The notes under the pieces are model-generated. The model saw only the letters and a program-made list of their open reading frames with translations. It had not been told where the DNA came from and did no database searches. A program made the position numbers and the translations under genes. Shown here in pieces: positions 11,811 through 23,092 of a DNA stretch of 64,000 nt (positions are counted from its first letter, which is position 1; each line of letters opens with the position of its first letter). The DNA is taken from assembly GCF_945859705.1 (NCBI RefSeq), contig NC_079136.1:8845501-8909500 (forward strand), read 5' to 3'. This stretch comes from Episyrphus balteatus (taxonomy: Eukaryota > Arthropoda > Insecta > Diptera > Syrphidae).

Positions 11811-13345
11811 TTTCGCTGAATTGCGCTGAGTTGTGCTAAATTGCTTTCAATTTCGCTGAGTTTCATTTTGGCACACACAGATGTAAAACATTAACCTTGT
11901 TTTCTAACTATGTCTCTGATCAAGGAAATCAAATAAAGCTTCGCTAAAATTCATCAAAATTTAGCTGACTTTAGCTAAGATAAAAGGTAAAAAGTATTTT
12001 TTTGAGATAAAAACATTTTTCCAGTTTATAATCGTTTCAAAACGGACATCATACCTAAAGGTTTTTTTTGTTGTTTTCGCTGAGTTTCTCTAAGTTTTGC
12101 TCTGCCGCAAAACAGATAAAAAGGCGACTTTTTACGAAAATTTTAAATATTTTTAATATTAAATATGAAACGATTATGTGTTGTCATGTTTCTTTGAATT
12201 TCGCTAAATTTCGGTAAATTCTGATCTATATCACAAGAGGTTAAAACGGATTTCTTTGATAAAATTAGTTTTTTTACGGTGTGTTTCTGTAAACAAATAC
12301 CATACTAAGTTTCGCTGAGTTTCTCATAGTCTTACTTTGCGTCCGAAGATGTACGAAAACGAATTTTTGGGTAAAAAAAATGTTCCAGCTATTATCTCTG
12401 AGTTTCGCTTTGTATCCAGGAACTAAAAGAGTGACTTATGTAAGAAAAGAAAGTATCCCATATATATTAATCAAAACACGCTTCTGAGCTTCTATTAGTT
12501 TCGCTGAGTTTCGTTGAATAATACAGAGTTCGGCGTCTATTTTGAAAGAAAACACATTTTTTAAGCAGTACATTTTCTAGAACGAAGCTCATACGATTTT
12601 TTAATAAGTTTCGCTGAGTTTAGTTTTACTGAATAAACATAGTTATACTGAGTAAAGTTGAGCTTCATCACTGCTTTTCGCAAATGGGTTTTTTGTATTA
12701 AAATACTTTTTCAGCGGTGTTTTTAATTTAACAGGCTTTATAATGAGTTTCGCTCAGTTAAGTTCTTTTTTCAGCTTAGATGAGTTTCGCTAAGTTTCTA
12801 TAAGTCTCACCTTGCAAGAGATCTGAAAATGATTTTTTTGACAAAAAAAATGTTATAGGCTTGTCCCTTTTCAAAACGTTTATGTTTCTCAGAGTTTCTT
12901 TGAATTTTACCAAGCTTTGTTTTAAGATAAAAGCTGAGTAATGTTGTGTTTCGCTAAGTTTCAGTTTGTCTTATGGAAATTAAAAAGTGATTTCTTGGAA
13001 GAAAAATCGTTCCCTAAATATTTCTGGGCTCAAAACACTCATCAATCTAGATTTTACAAAATTTCGCTGAGTTTCGCTAAGTTCCATTTTGCCTCAGATG
13101 AATTAAAATAGGTGTTTTTTGGATGAAAAATAGTTTAATAAATGTGTCTGCGGTCCAAACACGCATCAATCTGAGTTTTACAAAGTTTCGCTGAGTTTTA
13201 CTAGGTTTCACTTAGCGTCAGAAGATGTTAAAAAGTGTCTTTGGAAGAAAAGTATTTTCTCTGGGCTACGGAGATCAAAAGGTGTTTTTCTAAGTTTTTT
13301 GCTGAGTTTCGCAAAGTTTCGTTGCATTTCGCTGAATATCGTTAA
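11811..13345 (+). repeat. Degenerate tandem array built on TTTCGCTGAG
   Basis: The block TTTCGCTGAG, often followed at once by a related decamer (TTTCGCTAAG), recurs at about 11811, 11851, 12075, 12309, 12403, 12499, 12607, 12745, 12785, 12953, 13064, 13187 and 13305, with weaker copies at 11942 and 12197. Typical spacing is 95-135 bp. Between blocks many units share a second pattern: a CTTTGCGTC-like segment, an AGATG-type segment, then a run such as AAAAAGTGATTTTTTGG and a GAAAAAA segment. This is an old, diverged minisatellite or satellite fragment of about 13-14 units. It does not give a continuous reading frame. Confidence 0.75.
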
Positions 13346-13360
13346 CTTAAACCACACATG

Positions 13361-14785
13361 AAAACGTGATTTTAAAGACACTATTTTCTCATTTGCGGTA
13401 ATCTGGACAGCCTATTTCCAAGTAATTGCAAGTGTATGTACCACCATCATCATACGAATCACAGAAAAGGAGACACACAAGATACAATTTCATAGACATT
13501 CTACAAACACACAACACGACCATCCGTCCGACCGACTCGACTCGACTTTGACTCTTAAATGGGTGGATTGGATAGAAAAGATGTGCGGAATAGATTTGAT
13601 GACTGAGCATCAAATGAATGAATGAACCATAGTGAATGAATGGACCTACCTACCGGCACCAGTACCAGCCAGAGCAGTTAGATAAGGAGGTAGATAGATA
13701 GAATTCCAGCTTCAGTTATAAATGTATCTTCTATGTGTATACAAACAGTGAGAGGGTTAAGCGGCGTATTTAATGAAGATAGATATCCATAGATACGTCT
13801 ACTTGAAAAGATTTCTCGCTCAGCACTCAGCAGCAATTTTCCTTCAAGTTTTTAATCCTTTTTATTTGAAATAAAAGAAAAAAAAAAATTATATAAAACA
13901 CAAACAAAACAAAAAATAAAAAGAAGAAGAAGAAGGAGCTCCACGTTTATCTCGGCTTTTGGTCTTGAATCTTGAAATTGTTTCTGGTAGAGAGATATAA
14001 TATTTAGGGATTTTATAGAGAGAAAGTGTGATGGATAATTGCGTTACCCGAAATTAAATGTGGCGGCTTTAAAATACACATAAAAGATCCAATCATATAC
14101 ATCACACCAAACCAACATACAAACAGACAGACATGAATCTCTTCTGGGGATATAAACCAACAAACGTATATCAGATGTCAGATATAGACTCTATCTGTGT
14201 CTCTGGTTGGTTTCGGTTTGTTGTCCCTCGCTTTTATTTGTACAATATCGCAGAGTCTCTCTCTACTCGTTGTATTCACACAATAAAATTAAATTGATTA
14301 ATGGACTTAAATGATTGAGAATGCAAAGGAAAGTACTTTCATCTCGTCATTTATATTGGGATTGGCTGTTTTTAGTTTATAGACATACATACTTTAGAAG
14401 GGGATCTACATATAGAATTCAAAGTACCTATTGTTAAGTGCAATCAGGGCTGTCGAAGAACAATTCTAGCGGTAAAGGATATAATTAGCTAAGATTATGA
14501 TGGATTTACTTCAAATGAGGTTAAGAATGAAACATGTGTAAAACTTGTAAGGCTTTTCATTAAAAACATAAATGGGTTTAAGATAAAATACTTAAGAATG
14601 AAATGGCAGATAAGTTCTCTATATTAATTTTTATTTTAATTTTTAAAAGGAAATTTCGTTTGCCCTTTATGTTCTATCTGCCCCGTTCTTCTCTACGAAA
14701 TTACTATTTTATTGGACTGCACTATTCAGTGTAAGTTGAAATGTGATTCCCAGAACTAAATTTTTCATTTCTTATCAAATAAATA
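13361..14785. other. Gene-free unique stretch
   Basis: No supported gene. The sequence is relatively less AT-rich from 13.4 to 14.3 kb with GA/TC-rich patches, (GAA)n at 13921-13935 and TCTCTCT runs. It resembles fly non-coding DNA near regulated genes, but nothing specific can be assigned. Confidence 0.4.
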
Positions 14786-14787
14786 TA

Positions 14788-16546
14788 CTCCAGTCAAAGC
14801 GTCATTTGACCTTGCGATGAGAGGCACTGTCTGTTTTTATTTCATGGATCGATAGGGGTATATTTAAAAGGCTTAAACCCAATTTCTCACCACCTGATCA
14901 TTCTTTTTAGCGGAGTTATTCACAAAACTGCATTTTTTGGGATATTTTACTTCTAAGCTAATATCTTTGCTCCAGATTATCGTAGACCAAAAAATAAACA
15001 TACATTCTCTTCCTTATAATATTTTCTATCGTTGTATGTAATTTCATTGTATTTGAGTGAGTAAATATAAAATGGCAACCATTTAAAGTCAAATTCTTGT
15101 TGTTAAAAAACACATTTTTGTCATTATTTCGAAAAAAACTTATATCATGATTGACATTTTTCCAACCTATTTTGTAACCCTGTTCATGTCCTGCATTTTA
15201 CAGAAAAAATCAGCTCTTTATCACCAAAGATGGCCGAGCTATTGATAAATGAACGCATGCAAAACCGGTGCGAAAACACCCAAAAATATCGTTTTTTGGG
15301 AATAACTCGACTTCAGAATGTCCTATGGCAAAAAATAAAGCAATGAATTGTTCGTTACAACATTTTCTATCAATTTAGTGCACAATCTTTTTGTTGAAAC
15401 AAATAAAAAATAAGTAATATTAAGTCAAAGTCGTTTTTTTGTTTAGCAAACTCTTGCCTTATTATTTTGCAAACGGTGAGAGTATTGGCTAAGAAAATAA
15501 AATATTATTGTAGTCCTTTAAATTATCTACAATTTAAAAAAAAAATTAGCTTTCTACGACCCACGGGAGCCGAGCTATTATAATTTTAAGAAAGCATTAA
15601 TCCGTACGAAAATTCAAAAAAATTTCCCTTGTTTATGATTCGAATACTAGTTCTCAGTGAGAGGGGTTGTTTTCATTGTTTCTTGTTATAAGAGAATTTG
15701 TCTTATGTTTTTTCGTTGGTCATTTGGACCTTTTTTAAAAAATTAATTACTCGGCTCGTGTGGGTCATAGAGAGCTAATTTTTTTTTTAAATTGTAGATA
15801 ATTTAAAGGACTACAATAATATTTTATTTTCTTAGCCAATACTCGCACCGTTTGCAAAATAATAAGGCGAGAGTTTGCTAAACAAAAAAACGACTTTGAC
15901 TTAATATTACTTATTTTTTATTTGTTTCAACAAAAAGATTGTGCACTAAATTGATAGAAAATGTTGTAACGAACAATTCATTGCTTTATTTTTTGCCATA
16001 GGACATTCTGAAGTCGAGTTATTCCCAAAAAACGATATTTTTGGGTGTTTTCGCACCGGTTTTGCATGCGTTCATTTATCAATAGCTCGGCCATCTTTGG
16101 TGATAAAGAGCTGATTTTTTCTGTAAAATGCAGGACATGAACAGGGTTACAAAATAGGTTGGAAAAATGTCAATCATGATATAAGTTTTTTTCGAAATAA
16201 TGACAAAAATGTGTTTTTTAACAACAAGAATTTGACTTTAAATGGTTGCCATTTTATATTTACTCACTCAAATACAATGAAATTACATACAACGATAGAA
16301 AATATTATAAGGAAGAGAATGTATGTTTATTTTTTGGTCTACGATAATCTGGAGCAAAGATATTAGCTTAGAAGTAAAATATCCCAAAAAATGCATTTTT
16401 GTGAATAACTCCGCTAAAAAGAATGATCAGGTGGTGAGAAATTGGGTTTAAGCCTTTTAAATATACCCCTATCGATCCATGAAATAAAAACAGACAGTGC
16501 CTCTCATCGCAAGGTGAGGCCCTTTTTTCCGACGCTTTGACTGGAG
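14788..16546. mobile_element. Giant hairpin element with TA target duplication (CTCCAGTC ends)
   Basis: Ends CTCCAGTCAAAGCGTC and GACGCTTTGACTGGAG are flanked by TA (14786-14787 and 16547-16548). Arms 14788 to about 15600 and about 15733-16546 are near-identical inverted copies of roughly 815 bp around a loop of about 130 bp. The main arm difference is a 10-bp length change just inside the ends (GTCATTTGACC versus GTCGGAAAAAAGGGCC). TA flanks suggest the Tc1/mariner superfamily. There is no transposase and no coding capacity. Confidence 0.8.
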
Positions 16547-16548
16547 TA

Positions 16549-17298
16549 ATAGGTAAATCATTTACATTTTTCTGTTAAAAAATTAAATTTATTACTTACT
16601 TTACAAGTACCTACTGATTGTCGTTTTGTATAAAGAATAAGCGTTCTTAGAAGTCTTTTGAGGAGGGCAAATGTTAGAAATTGTCAAAGAATAAATTCAG
16701 CGATTGAGTTTTGCAGTGAGCTAGTTTAAAGTCTGGGCGGGGAAAAGAAACCCTTGTGTAAAAAAACACAAACAAAAAGTGTTGCCAATTTAGATATGAA
16801 AATATTTCGACTAGAAAACTTTGGACGTAAGCCATCCAATTTTACGTTGTCTTGTTGTTCAAAAAGTCTCTATATACTAGCAAAGTTATCAGGAAAAATT
16901 CAAACAAAAATTCTAAAATGGAAATAAAACTGTCTGCAATAAAATCAACATTTAAAACAATACTTTTATTTTAACCTAGTACGTTTTATAGAGCTTAAAA
17001 AAGCATATTTCAATATTATAGTATAGCCCCAAATTTGGAATTAGTGGCAAAAACGTTTAATTTTTTTTTCGTTTTCGACCAGCGTCGTCAATTATCAACT
17101 GACTTTAGTGTTTCTGCCTTTTTTGAGAAAAGACATTCAGAATGTTTTCAATAATATAAAAAATTCGTATGTTGTTTTGGTAAAAAAAAAAAACTGAGAC
17201 TTCTTAGCTCAAGAATTTTAAAAATAATTTTGATTCTAACTTTTTTTCTTCACTTTGACATCTAGACATACCAATACTTGCACTTGAACATGTTATTC
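16549..17298. other. Gene-free AT-rich spacer
   Basis: No gene, RNA or repeat was recognised. Ordinary AT-rich sequence up to the TTAA of the next element. Confidence 0.45.
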
Positions 17299-17302
17299 TT
17301 AA

Positions 17303-17587
17303 CCCTCTGTAGGCACACCTCTTTATTGTTACGTGATAGGCACACGGGTGTGAATTTGTTTTATACTTTTTCATGTCGCTAGAACTTTTTTTCGGTCAAA
17401 ATATTTTATAGAGAATCAAGTATGAAATTGATGTAGAATATTCCGAGGAATTCGAATATTGTATTCACAATTCCGAAAAAAAATATTTTCACTATTATAA
17501 AGAGACTTTTTTGTGACCACTTTTTTGAAAAATCGTAATTTTTTTATTTTTGTCCTGCCAAATTCGCACCCGTGTGCCGACAGAGGG
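17303..17587. mobile_element. piggyBac-like MITE
   Basis: A 285-bp element is bounded by inverted ends CCCTCTGTAGGCACAC / GTGTGCCGACAGAGGG and flanked on both sides by the tetranucleotide TTAA (17299-17302, 17588-17591). TTAA targeting and a CCC start are diagnostic of piggyBac elements. The interior also has CACACGGGTGTGAA and, inverted, TTCGCACCCGTGTG just inside the ends, so the inverted repeat is longer than the first 16 bp. It has no coding capacity. Confidence 0.8.
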
Positions 17588-17805
17588 TTAATTTATAAGA
17601 AAATCACTTTGGAATTGACTCAGAAAAAAATTCTAGGATATGTGTAAAAAACACGGAGATAAATTTTGTTTGACATCCAATTGGGTGGTAGGGTTTCATG
17701 AAATGTTTGCTCTTTGGCGTATGGCTGAAATCACTTAAATTTTTTTTCTAAGTTCATTCTAAATCGATTTTTATTAAAAGTATCGCGTTGAGTACTAAAA
17801 TAACT

Positions 17806-18537
17806 GAATCGTTTATTTCAGAAACAGCATAAGTCCATTTTTCCAAAATTTTTTTTTTTTGGAAAATGGAAAAAAAAATAAAGTATGTCAGACCCCCCAA
17901 AATACGAAAACTGTAAAAAAAGGGTTTAAAATGTATGGAAAGATTTCACCTGGTGACAACATTTTTTACTGTTAAATACATGATCTTTTACCAGTTTTAA
18001 ATTATTTTGGCAGCAATCTTGACACGCACCCCCTTTTATTATACATCTATCTATATCTATTAAATTCATAAAAATTTAACTCAGGGTTCAAAAGTTATAG
18101 CCAGATTTCTCGCGGTGGCAGCATTTTTAACTCTTGAATTATATGACATTTTAAATTATTTTGGCAAACATCATGACACGCAAGCCTTTAAGTTATACAT
18201 TTATAAAAAGGTAAAGATTTACTCTATCTACTACTATTTTATTTATTAAAATCGAAAGTTGGGTTCAAAAGCTATAGCTAAATAAAAACAAAAGTTTTAC
18301 CAAAAAATTTCGTTTCGAGCAGAAACGACATAAGTCCAGCGACTTTAAAGGCTTAAAACCCCCTAAGACTTGAAAAAAAGTTAATATTTTTAAGGTTTTT
18401 AAATGCGTCTTTAGCTAGATTAACTCGGCATACTCTAAATTTGAAGTGTTGTGGAGTTTTAACATAAAAAACAGTTTTTTGTTGCTAGTGAAAAGTTAGT
18501 GCTCATGGACTTATGCTGTTTCTGAAATAAACGATTC
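17806..18537. mobile_element. TIR element with 4-bp target duplication, copy A
   Basis: Ends GAATCGTTTATTTCAGAAAC... and its inverse (about 32 bp, reaching AGCATAAGTCCA) enclose 732 bp. The flanking bases are AACT at 17802-17805 and AACT at 18538-18541. A second copy at 59482-62346, inserted in reverse orientation, has ATTT on both sides, so the duplication is 4 bp and not TTAA-specific. Inside, two segments of about 180 bp are tandem relatives (each has TTTTAAATTATTTTGGCA and ATCxTGACACGCA patterns, near 17995 and 18150). The superfamily is not certain: 4-bp duplications occur in Sola, Chapaev and Ginger-type elements. No transposase is visible. Confidence 0.8.
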
Positions 18538-18541
18538 AACT

Positions 18542-20070
18542 GTATTCAAAAGATACAAATTAAACCGAATGGAAAATTGAAAAAAAGAGTATTTTTCAAA
18601 TTTTTGAGCTACCATATTTTTTGAACAACTAATTTGGAAATTGTTAAATCAACTCAAGTAAATTCGGTGCGACGACGACGACACACAAAAGATCACTTTC
18701 TTTAGTTCTTCTTTGAGGTTTCTTAAATCAAGTATTCATACGACATACGACACGGTTAAAAAGCTTTGGATTTAAGTCTTTTTCAATACAAAACAATTTT
18801 TTTAAAAATATTTCTTTTTCTTTTAAACAGTTTTAAATTATTGTTTTGTTTCAAAAACCTTATTTTGAGTACAAAAACATTAAAATGCCAATTATCAAAA
18901 TACAGTGGCATCTCGCTAATTTGGAAACATACGAAACCATCCCTGTTCAAGTTATTGGATTGTTCAAATTACTGGAAAATATAAAAAAGTCTTCGTTTTT
19001 ATATGAAAATTTGTTATTATAAATTAATCTAAATGACACAAAACACATACGATATATAAAAAACTAATTTTCTGGCACCTAAATATCATTAACTTTGTCT
19101 TAGTAAGTGCTGAAACAGTGCTGTAACTCTAGCCATAAACGCTTGGTGGAAGCACCTTCAAAATGTTGTTGTTTGTCAAAGATTATGCAAGAAAATTAAA
19201 TTAAAATCAAATTGTATTCAAAACATAAACAAAAAATGACGTAATTTTTAAGATGATAATACAATATCTTGTGTATGTTTTTAGGGTATACCTAAACGGT
19301 AACAAGTTTTTAGCCCTGTTACATTGGAGGTTGTAGTCTAGTAATAGTAGATGTTTTGGTTAATCTAGTATTATCATCTACTCATGCCCGAGTAGATACG
19401 ATTTGTATTGAATTTGTCGAAAGTGCGTTCCATTGAAAATCGCTAGTAAACTAATAGAAGTAGAGGCCTATTAAATCCAAAAAAAATAACGAAAATAATA
19501 AATCCACTAACTATATAACTTAACCAAAAAAAAAAAAAATCGTATACTTAGATTTTGCTTCTTAAATATTCTTATAAATAAAATTCCTGATACCTGAGGT
19601 ATCAGTATCTCACTGGAATGTTATGACACCTTAATATAGCCCCGAACTTTACATCCGTTCAATTATTTTGTTAGTCGAAAACTTCTAATTTGTAACATTA
19701 ATGCCTAACCTACTTAGACTTTTCTTAGAAGATTTTAATTGACTACTCGTTAAAATCAATTATTTCTACTAAGCAATCAAAAACAATTTATTTCTTCACA
19801 GAAATCTACAAAAAATATAACCTGGAACACTAACACTATATAGGTACACCTACAGTTTTCCATTCCTATATGAAATTGTACCATACCAATAACTGTATCA
19901 AATACATAGGTACTACTATTCTAACTCAAGTAAATGGAATTCGGGGAAGTATATAACAAAAAATAAAATTTAATTTATCTCAGGATAGACTGTTTTTCTT
20001 CGAAACAAGAAGATACAGAAATCCTTATTAATCAAGAACTTCATGTTGCCAAATATCAAATATCGTCGCA
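18542..20070. other. Gene-free stretch with small palindromes
   Basis: No supported gene. Around 18904 a sequence beginning CAGTGGCATCTCGCTAATTT resembles the terminus of a pogo/Tigger-type transposon, but no partner end was found. Small hairpins: TCTACTC/GAGTAGA at 19377-19396 and CTGATACC/GGTATCAG at 19587-19605. Confidence 0.4.
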
Positions 20071-20636
20071 CACTGGGGCAAGACGATTGAATTCATGGCA
20101 TCAAATCAGCCGGTACAGTTAGGAACCTGAAATTTTACATGTAGGCCTATGAGACTCTTGCAAAGTGATGTCAAGTCAAATTATTGCCACGCCCCAAAAA
20201 ACGCCCACTTTATAGCTCCCCAAAAACGCCCACTTTATAGCTCCTCATTTCTGAATTGATGAACAATTTCTCCTATTTATCAGCATGAAAGTATATGAAA
20301 AGGCTAAAAAGGCGTAAGAATATATTTTTTTGTATTCACATAACTACTTTTTACCTATACTCTTTAATGCAATACATATTTTTAAAAACATTTAAAAAAA
20401 AAATTTTTTTTTATGAAAACAGTGAATATATGACTTTAAGTTAATCGAAAATATCATCAGCACTATCTTCATCAAAAATGTTAGCTTAGGGGATAATATT
20501 TTGTTTTGCTCGTTGTAACAGGATCCAAAGTCCGTTTTACTCGATCATTTCAGGTTTTCTAGTTAATCTCAAAAAGTGTTCACAGACATCCTCAAAAGAA
20601 CTTCTTTTTTTGAGGTTATTTTAAAAACCTGACGTG

Positions 20637-20790
20637 ATGAGGTGAAATGGACTGCAGATTCATTTTCAGCGACCCGAAAAAAAAAAACATTTATTTAACA
20701 TTAGTCGCACCCCCAGGTTATCTCGTAAGCTTGAGGTGATGCGGTAAAATGGACTTCGGATTCGGTTTAACCGACCCCAAACACATTTAT
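20637..20790 (+). repeat. Diverged direct repeat, about 100-bp period, two units
   Basis: Unit one has GAGGTGAAATGGACTGCAG, GATTCATTTTCAGCGACCC and ACATTTATTTAA. Unit two has the matching order GATGCGGTAAAATGGACTTC, GGATTCGGTTTAACCGACC and ACATTTATTTTA. Same order and spacing in both units support a tandem duplication. Confidence 0.6.
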
Positions 20791-21399
20791 TTTATATATC
20801 CGCAATCTTGTGAAGAAACGGAAGGATCTATAAAAAAATTAAAAGCACTTTTTAAAAGAATGGATATCTATTATATTAAAGTTTGGTTTTGTGTACGTTC
20901 GCTAACCGGCCACACAGACTGACTCATTTTCTTAATTTTTTTTTGAAATCAAAGAGGCATAAGAGGAGAAGGTTTAAGGCAAAAAAAATTCAAGATTTTA
21001 TAGGGTAGATAGGGGTGACACGACATTGAAAAAAGAGGCTATTTTCTAAACGGTTAGTCGTAAAGAGTTGACTTTTTTTTAAAAAGATAGACAAATTTAT
21101 TCAATAGTTAAAAAAGGTCAAAAAAATTTCAAAACCAAGTTGTGAGGGTTTTTTTGCAGTCATAGACCTTCGACAAAAGACTAATTAGAGGTACGCAAAA
21201 TTTTGCACAGAAATTTGAGTTACACCATAAGAAAGATATTTAAAAAAAAAATTAGGAGTCTAAAACGGATTTTTTTCATAGGCCCTGTATTTTGCAATAC
21301 AAATTTTTGAAAAATAACCTAATTTTTAGGGACATTTTTGAGTAGTCTTTTATTTTTTTGGAATTTTTAAAAGTATGCAAAAAATCTTAAATTTATAGG

Positions 21400-21992
21400 A
21401 AATATAGGTTTTAATCATGCGCATGCATGTACAAACTTTTGAATTTTTAAATCGATTTTTGACCGAATAACGGGAAAAACAATTTTTTTTTGTCCCAAGT
21501 TTCTTGGCCGTTTTTAACAGTTTTTTATTATTATCTTTTTTTCTTCAATAGATAAATGAATGAAATTTACAGTGTAGATAGATAATAGGCAAGACTATAT
21601 TTGTACAAAGTTTCAATTAATTTTGTAATGACAAATTTGAAATATCGGTAAAATAAAACTCTATTTTTCAACACGTTACATCTTTTGATCTGGAGCTTAC
21701 CAAAATTCGATTTATCTTTAATGAGCATCCTGATAATATTACCTTTCATTTGATATATCACACATAACGCTACATTCACTACAAGCTTCACAATGGTAAA
21801 TTAAAAAACTTAAAAAACGTTTTTAACATAGGCCACTTTTTTTAAAATTTTTAAAGTGAATATTTTTAATTTAATTGGACGAACTTTTCAAGTTTTGATT
21901 TCCTTTTTGTATTGGGAATTATGACAAATTACAAAGTCGAAAATAGAAATAAATACAAGAAATGGCGGAACGAAGTCCGCCGGGTCAGCTAG
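21400..21992 (+). mobile_element. Helitron-like element, 3' end
   Basis: The 3' part ends with a GC hairpin (GGCGGA at 21964-21969 pairing with TCCGCC at 21976-21981), then GGGTCAG and CTAG (21989-21992), followed by T. A short GC-rich hairpin shortly before a CTRR end inserted ahead of T is the Helitron 3' signature. Upstream, a block around 21715-21795 containing CATTTGATATATCACACATAA recurs at 43905-43945 (same strand) and inverted at 29055-29100, so this is a repeated family. The 5' TC end could not be located with confidence, and no Rep/helicase frame is present. Confidence 0.65.
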
Positions 21993-22083
21993 TTGCTCTA
22001 TAAGATAACATACAAAAAATAAAGATACTCTTAATTTAGCTTTTTGAATTAATTCCAGCTTTTGGGTCTTTTTGCCCCAGTGT

Positions 22084-22323
22084 TCGTCGGTCTCATAAGG
22101 AAACCTCGTAACTCCATTTTTTTTTCAAAAATGACTTTTGAATGCCATCCTTTAGAAAATATGTCAGCGGAGCAACCCAGAAAATTTGTGGTCATTCCGA
22201 AAACTCTAAATAGACTTAAATTCTAATTTTGCACAGCGCGTTTCTTCTTGTTTGTTTAGTCTTTCGTCTCTCCTGTAAAATTTTGATTTTGGGAGTTACG
22301 AGGTTTCCTTATGAGACCGACGA
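22084..22323. mobile_element. 240-bp MITE with about 31-bp inverted ends
   Basis: TCGTCGGTCTCATAAGGAAA, continuing into a CCTCGTAACTCC segment at the left, is exactly inverted at the right end (22293-22323). The interior is unrelated A/T-rich DNA. The element directly abuts the CACTGGGGCA composite. Target duplication could not be fixed. Confidence 0.7.
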
Positions 22324-22659
22324 TAGGTAATTTGAACTTGTTGTGCAGCAATGAAAATTCAATTTCAAAAAAACCACATAAGGAATCTTTAATTTGGTAA
22401 TAAAATAACCATATTTAAGGTTAGATTTATCAACACACTTAACTTCATTGAATTAGCATAGTAAATCATACGTCATAAAAGTGATTTTTTCAACATCCAC
22501 TACCGACATCATTGTTTTTCCATTTCCCAAGTCGACAGAAAAAAAAAAAAAAAAACAAAAAGCCAACAATCCTCTAATTCAAATTCAGCAGCAGGAAGAA
22601 TACTAAAACATTATGAAAACGAAAATTAATTATATACGATTTCTATATATGTAACTCTG

Positions 22660-23090
22660 CACAGAGAAAAATATGACCCGCTAAAAACTAACAGATTGCC
22701 ATATTGTTTTACCTTCCATACATTTCATAAGGAAATCTTATTAAAATCAACGATTAATAAGGTTTTTTTAAGGAGATTTCTTATTATTTTTATAGAGAAA
22801 ATCTTATTAAAATTTGACTGAAAAGTTGATTTTTTTTTGCAACTTAGCACTAGAACAAAAATCGCGATCAATATTTTCATGGCAGGTTGGTTCAGGTGGT
22901 AAGGTGGGCGACTAATGATTTGAAGTCTCCAGTTCGATTCCCAGCCTGGTCATCTTTTTTTTTATTTTTTTGCAGATTTTAAAACAATAAGGAAAACCCG
23001 ATTGTTTTAATAAGGTTTCCTTCTTGGATGAAAACCATAGAGAAATCTTATTGTTTTTGTTCTATTTTATGTGGTCTATTTTTCTCTGTG
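22660..23090 (+). mobile_element. TIR element carrying a tRNA-like Pol III promoter, copy 1
   Basis: Ends CACAGAGAAA / TTTCTCTGTG are flanked by TG on both sides. A second copy in reverse orientation (53083-53497) has the same ends flanked by TA. Inside the termini, further sequence is inverted: the TTATTAAAATC, AATAAGG and ATAAGGAAA patterns appear from both sides. The middle holds a tRNA-like segment (22881-22953). A TIR element with an internal tRNA-derived block is an unusual combination: SINEs normally lack terminal inverted repeats. Confidence 0.7.
22881..22953 (+). ncRNA. tRNA-like segment with A and B boxes, inside a TIR element
   Basis: TGGTTCAGGTGG at 22888-22899 fits the Pol III A box and GTTCGATTC at 22932-22940 fits the B box exactly, with tRNA-like spacing. 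The 3' side reads TCCCAGCCTGGTC. A full cloverleaf is not convincing because the acceptor and T-stem pairs are poor, so this is a tRNA-derived or tRNA-mimicking block, not a functional tRNA gene. In the second copy (53083-53497) the same region is recognisable (GGCAGGTTGG inverted) but the B box is lost. Confidence 0.55.
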
Positions 23091-23092
23091 TG

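Larger units (their letters stand above)
20071..22082. mobile_element. TIR-bounded composite (CACTGGGGCA ends) containing a Helitron-like end
   Basis: CACTGGGGCA at 20071-20080 and TGCCCCAGTG at 22073-22082 are exact inverted ends. The next inner bases also match loosely (AGACG versus AAAAAGAC). The interval holds a perfect duplication (AACGCCCACTTTATAGCTCC twice, 20202-20244), a diverged direct repeat of about 100-bp period (20637-20790), and the Helitron-family segment ending at 21992. The termini are short, so a chance or older composite origin is possible. Confidence 0.45.

Noticed and set aside
18904..18960. Possible pogo/Tigger terminus CAGTGGCATCTCGCTAATTT
   Set aside because: No matching inverted end was found on either side, so an element could not be defined.
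22881..22953. A functional tRNA gene
   Set aside because: A and B boxes are present but acceptor and T stems do not pair well and it sits inside a repeated TIR element.
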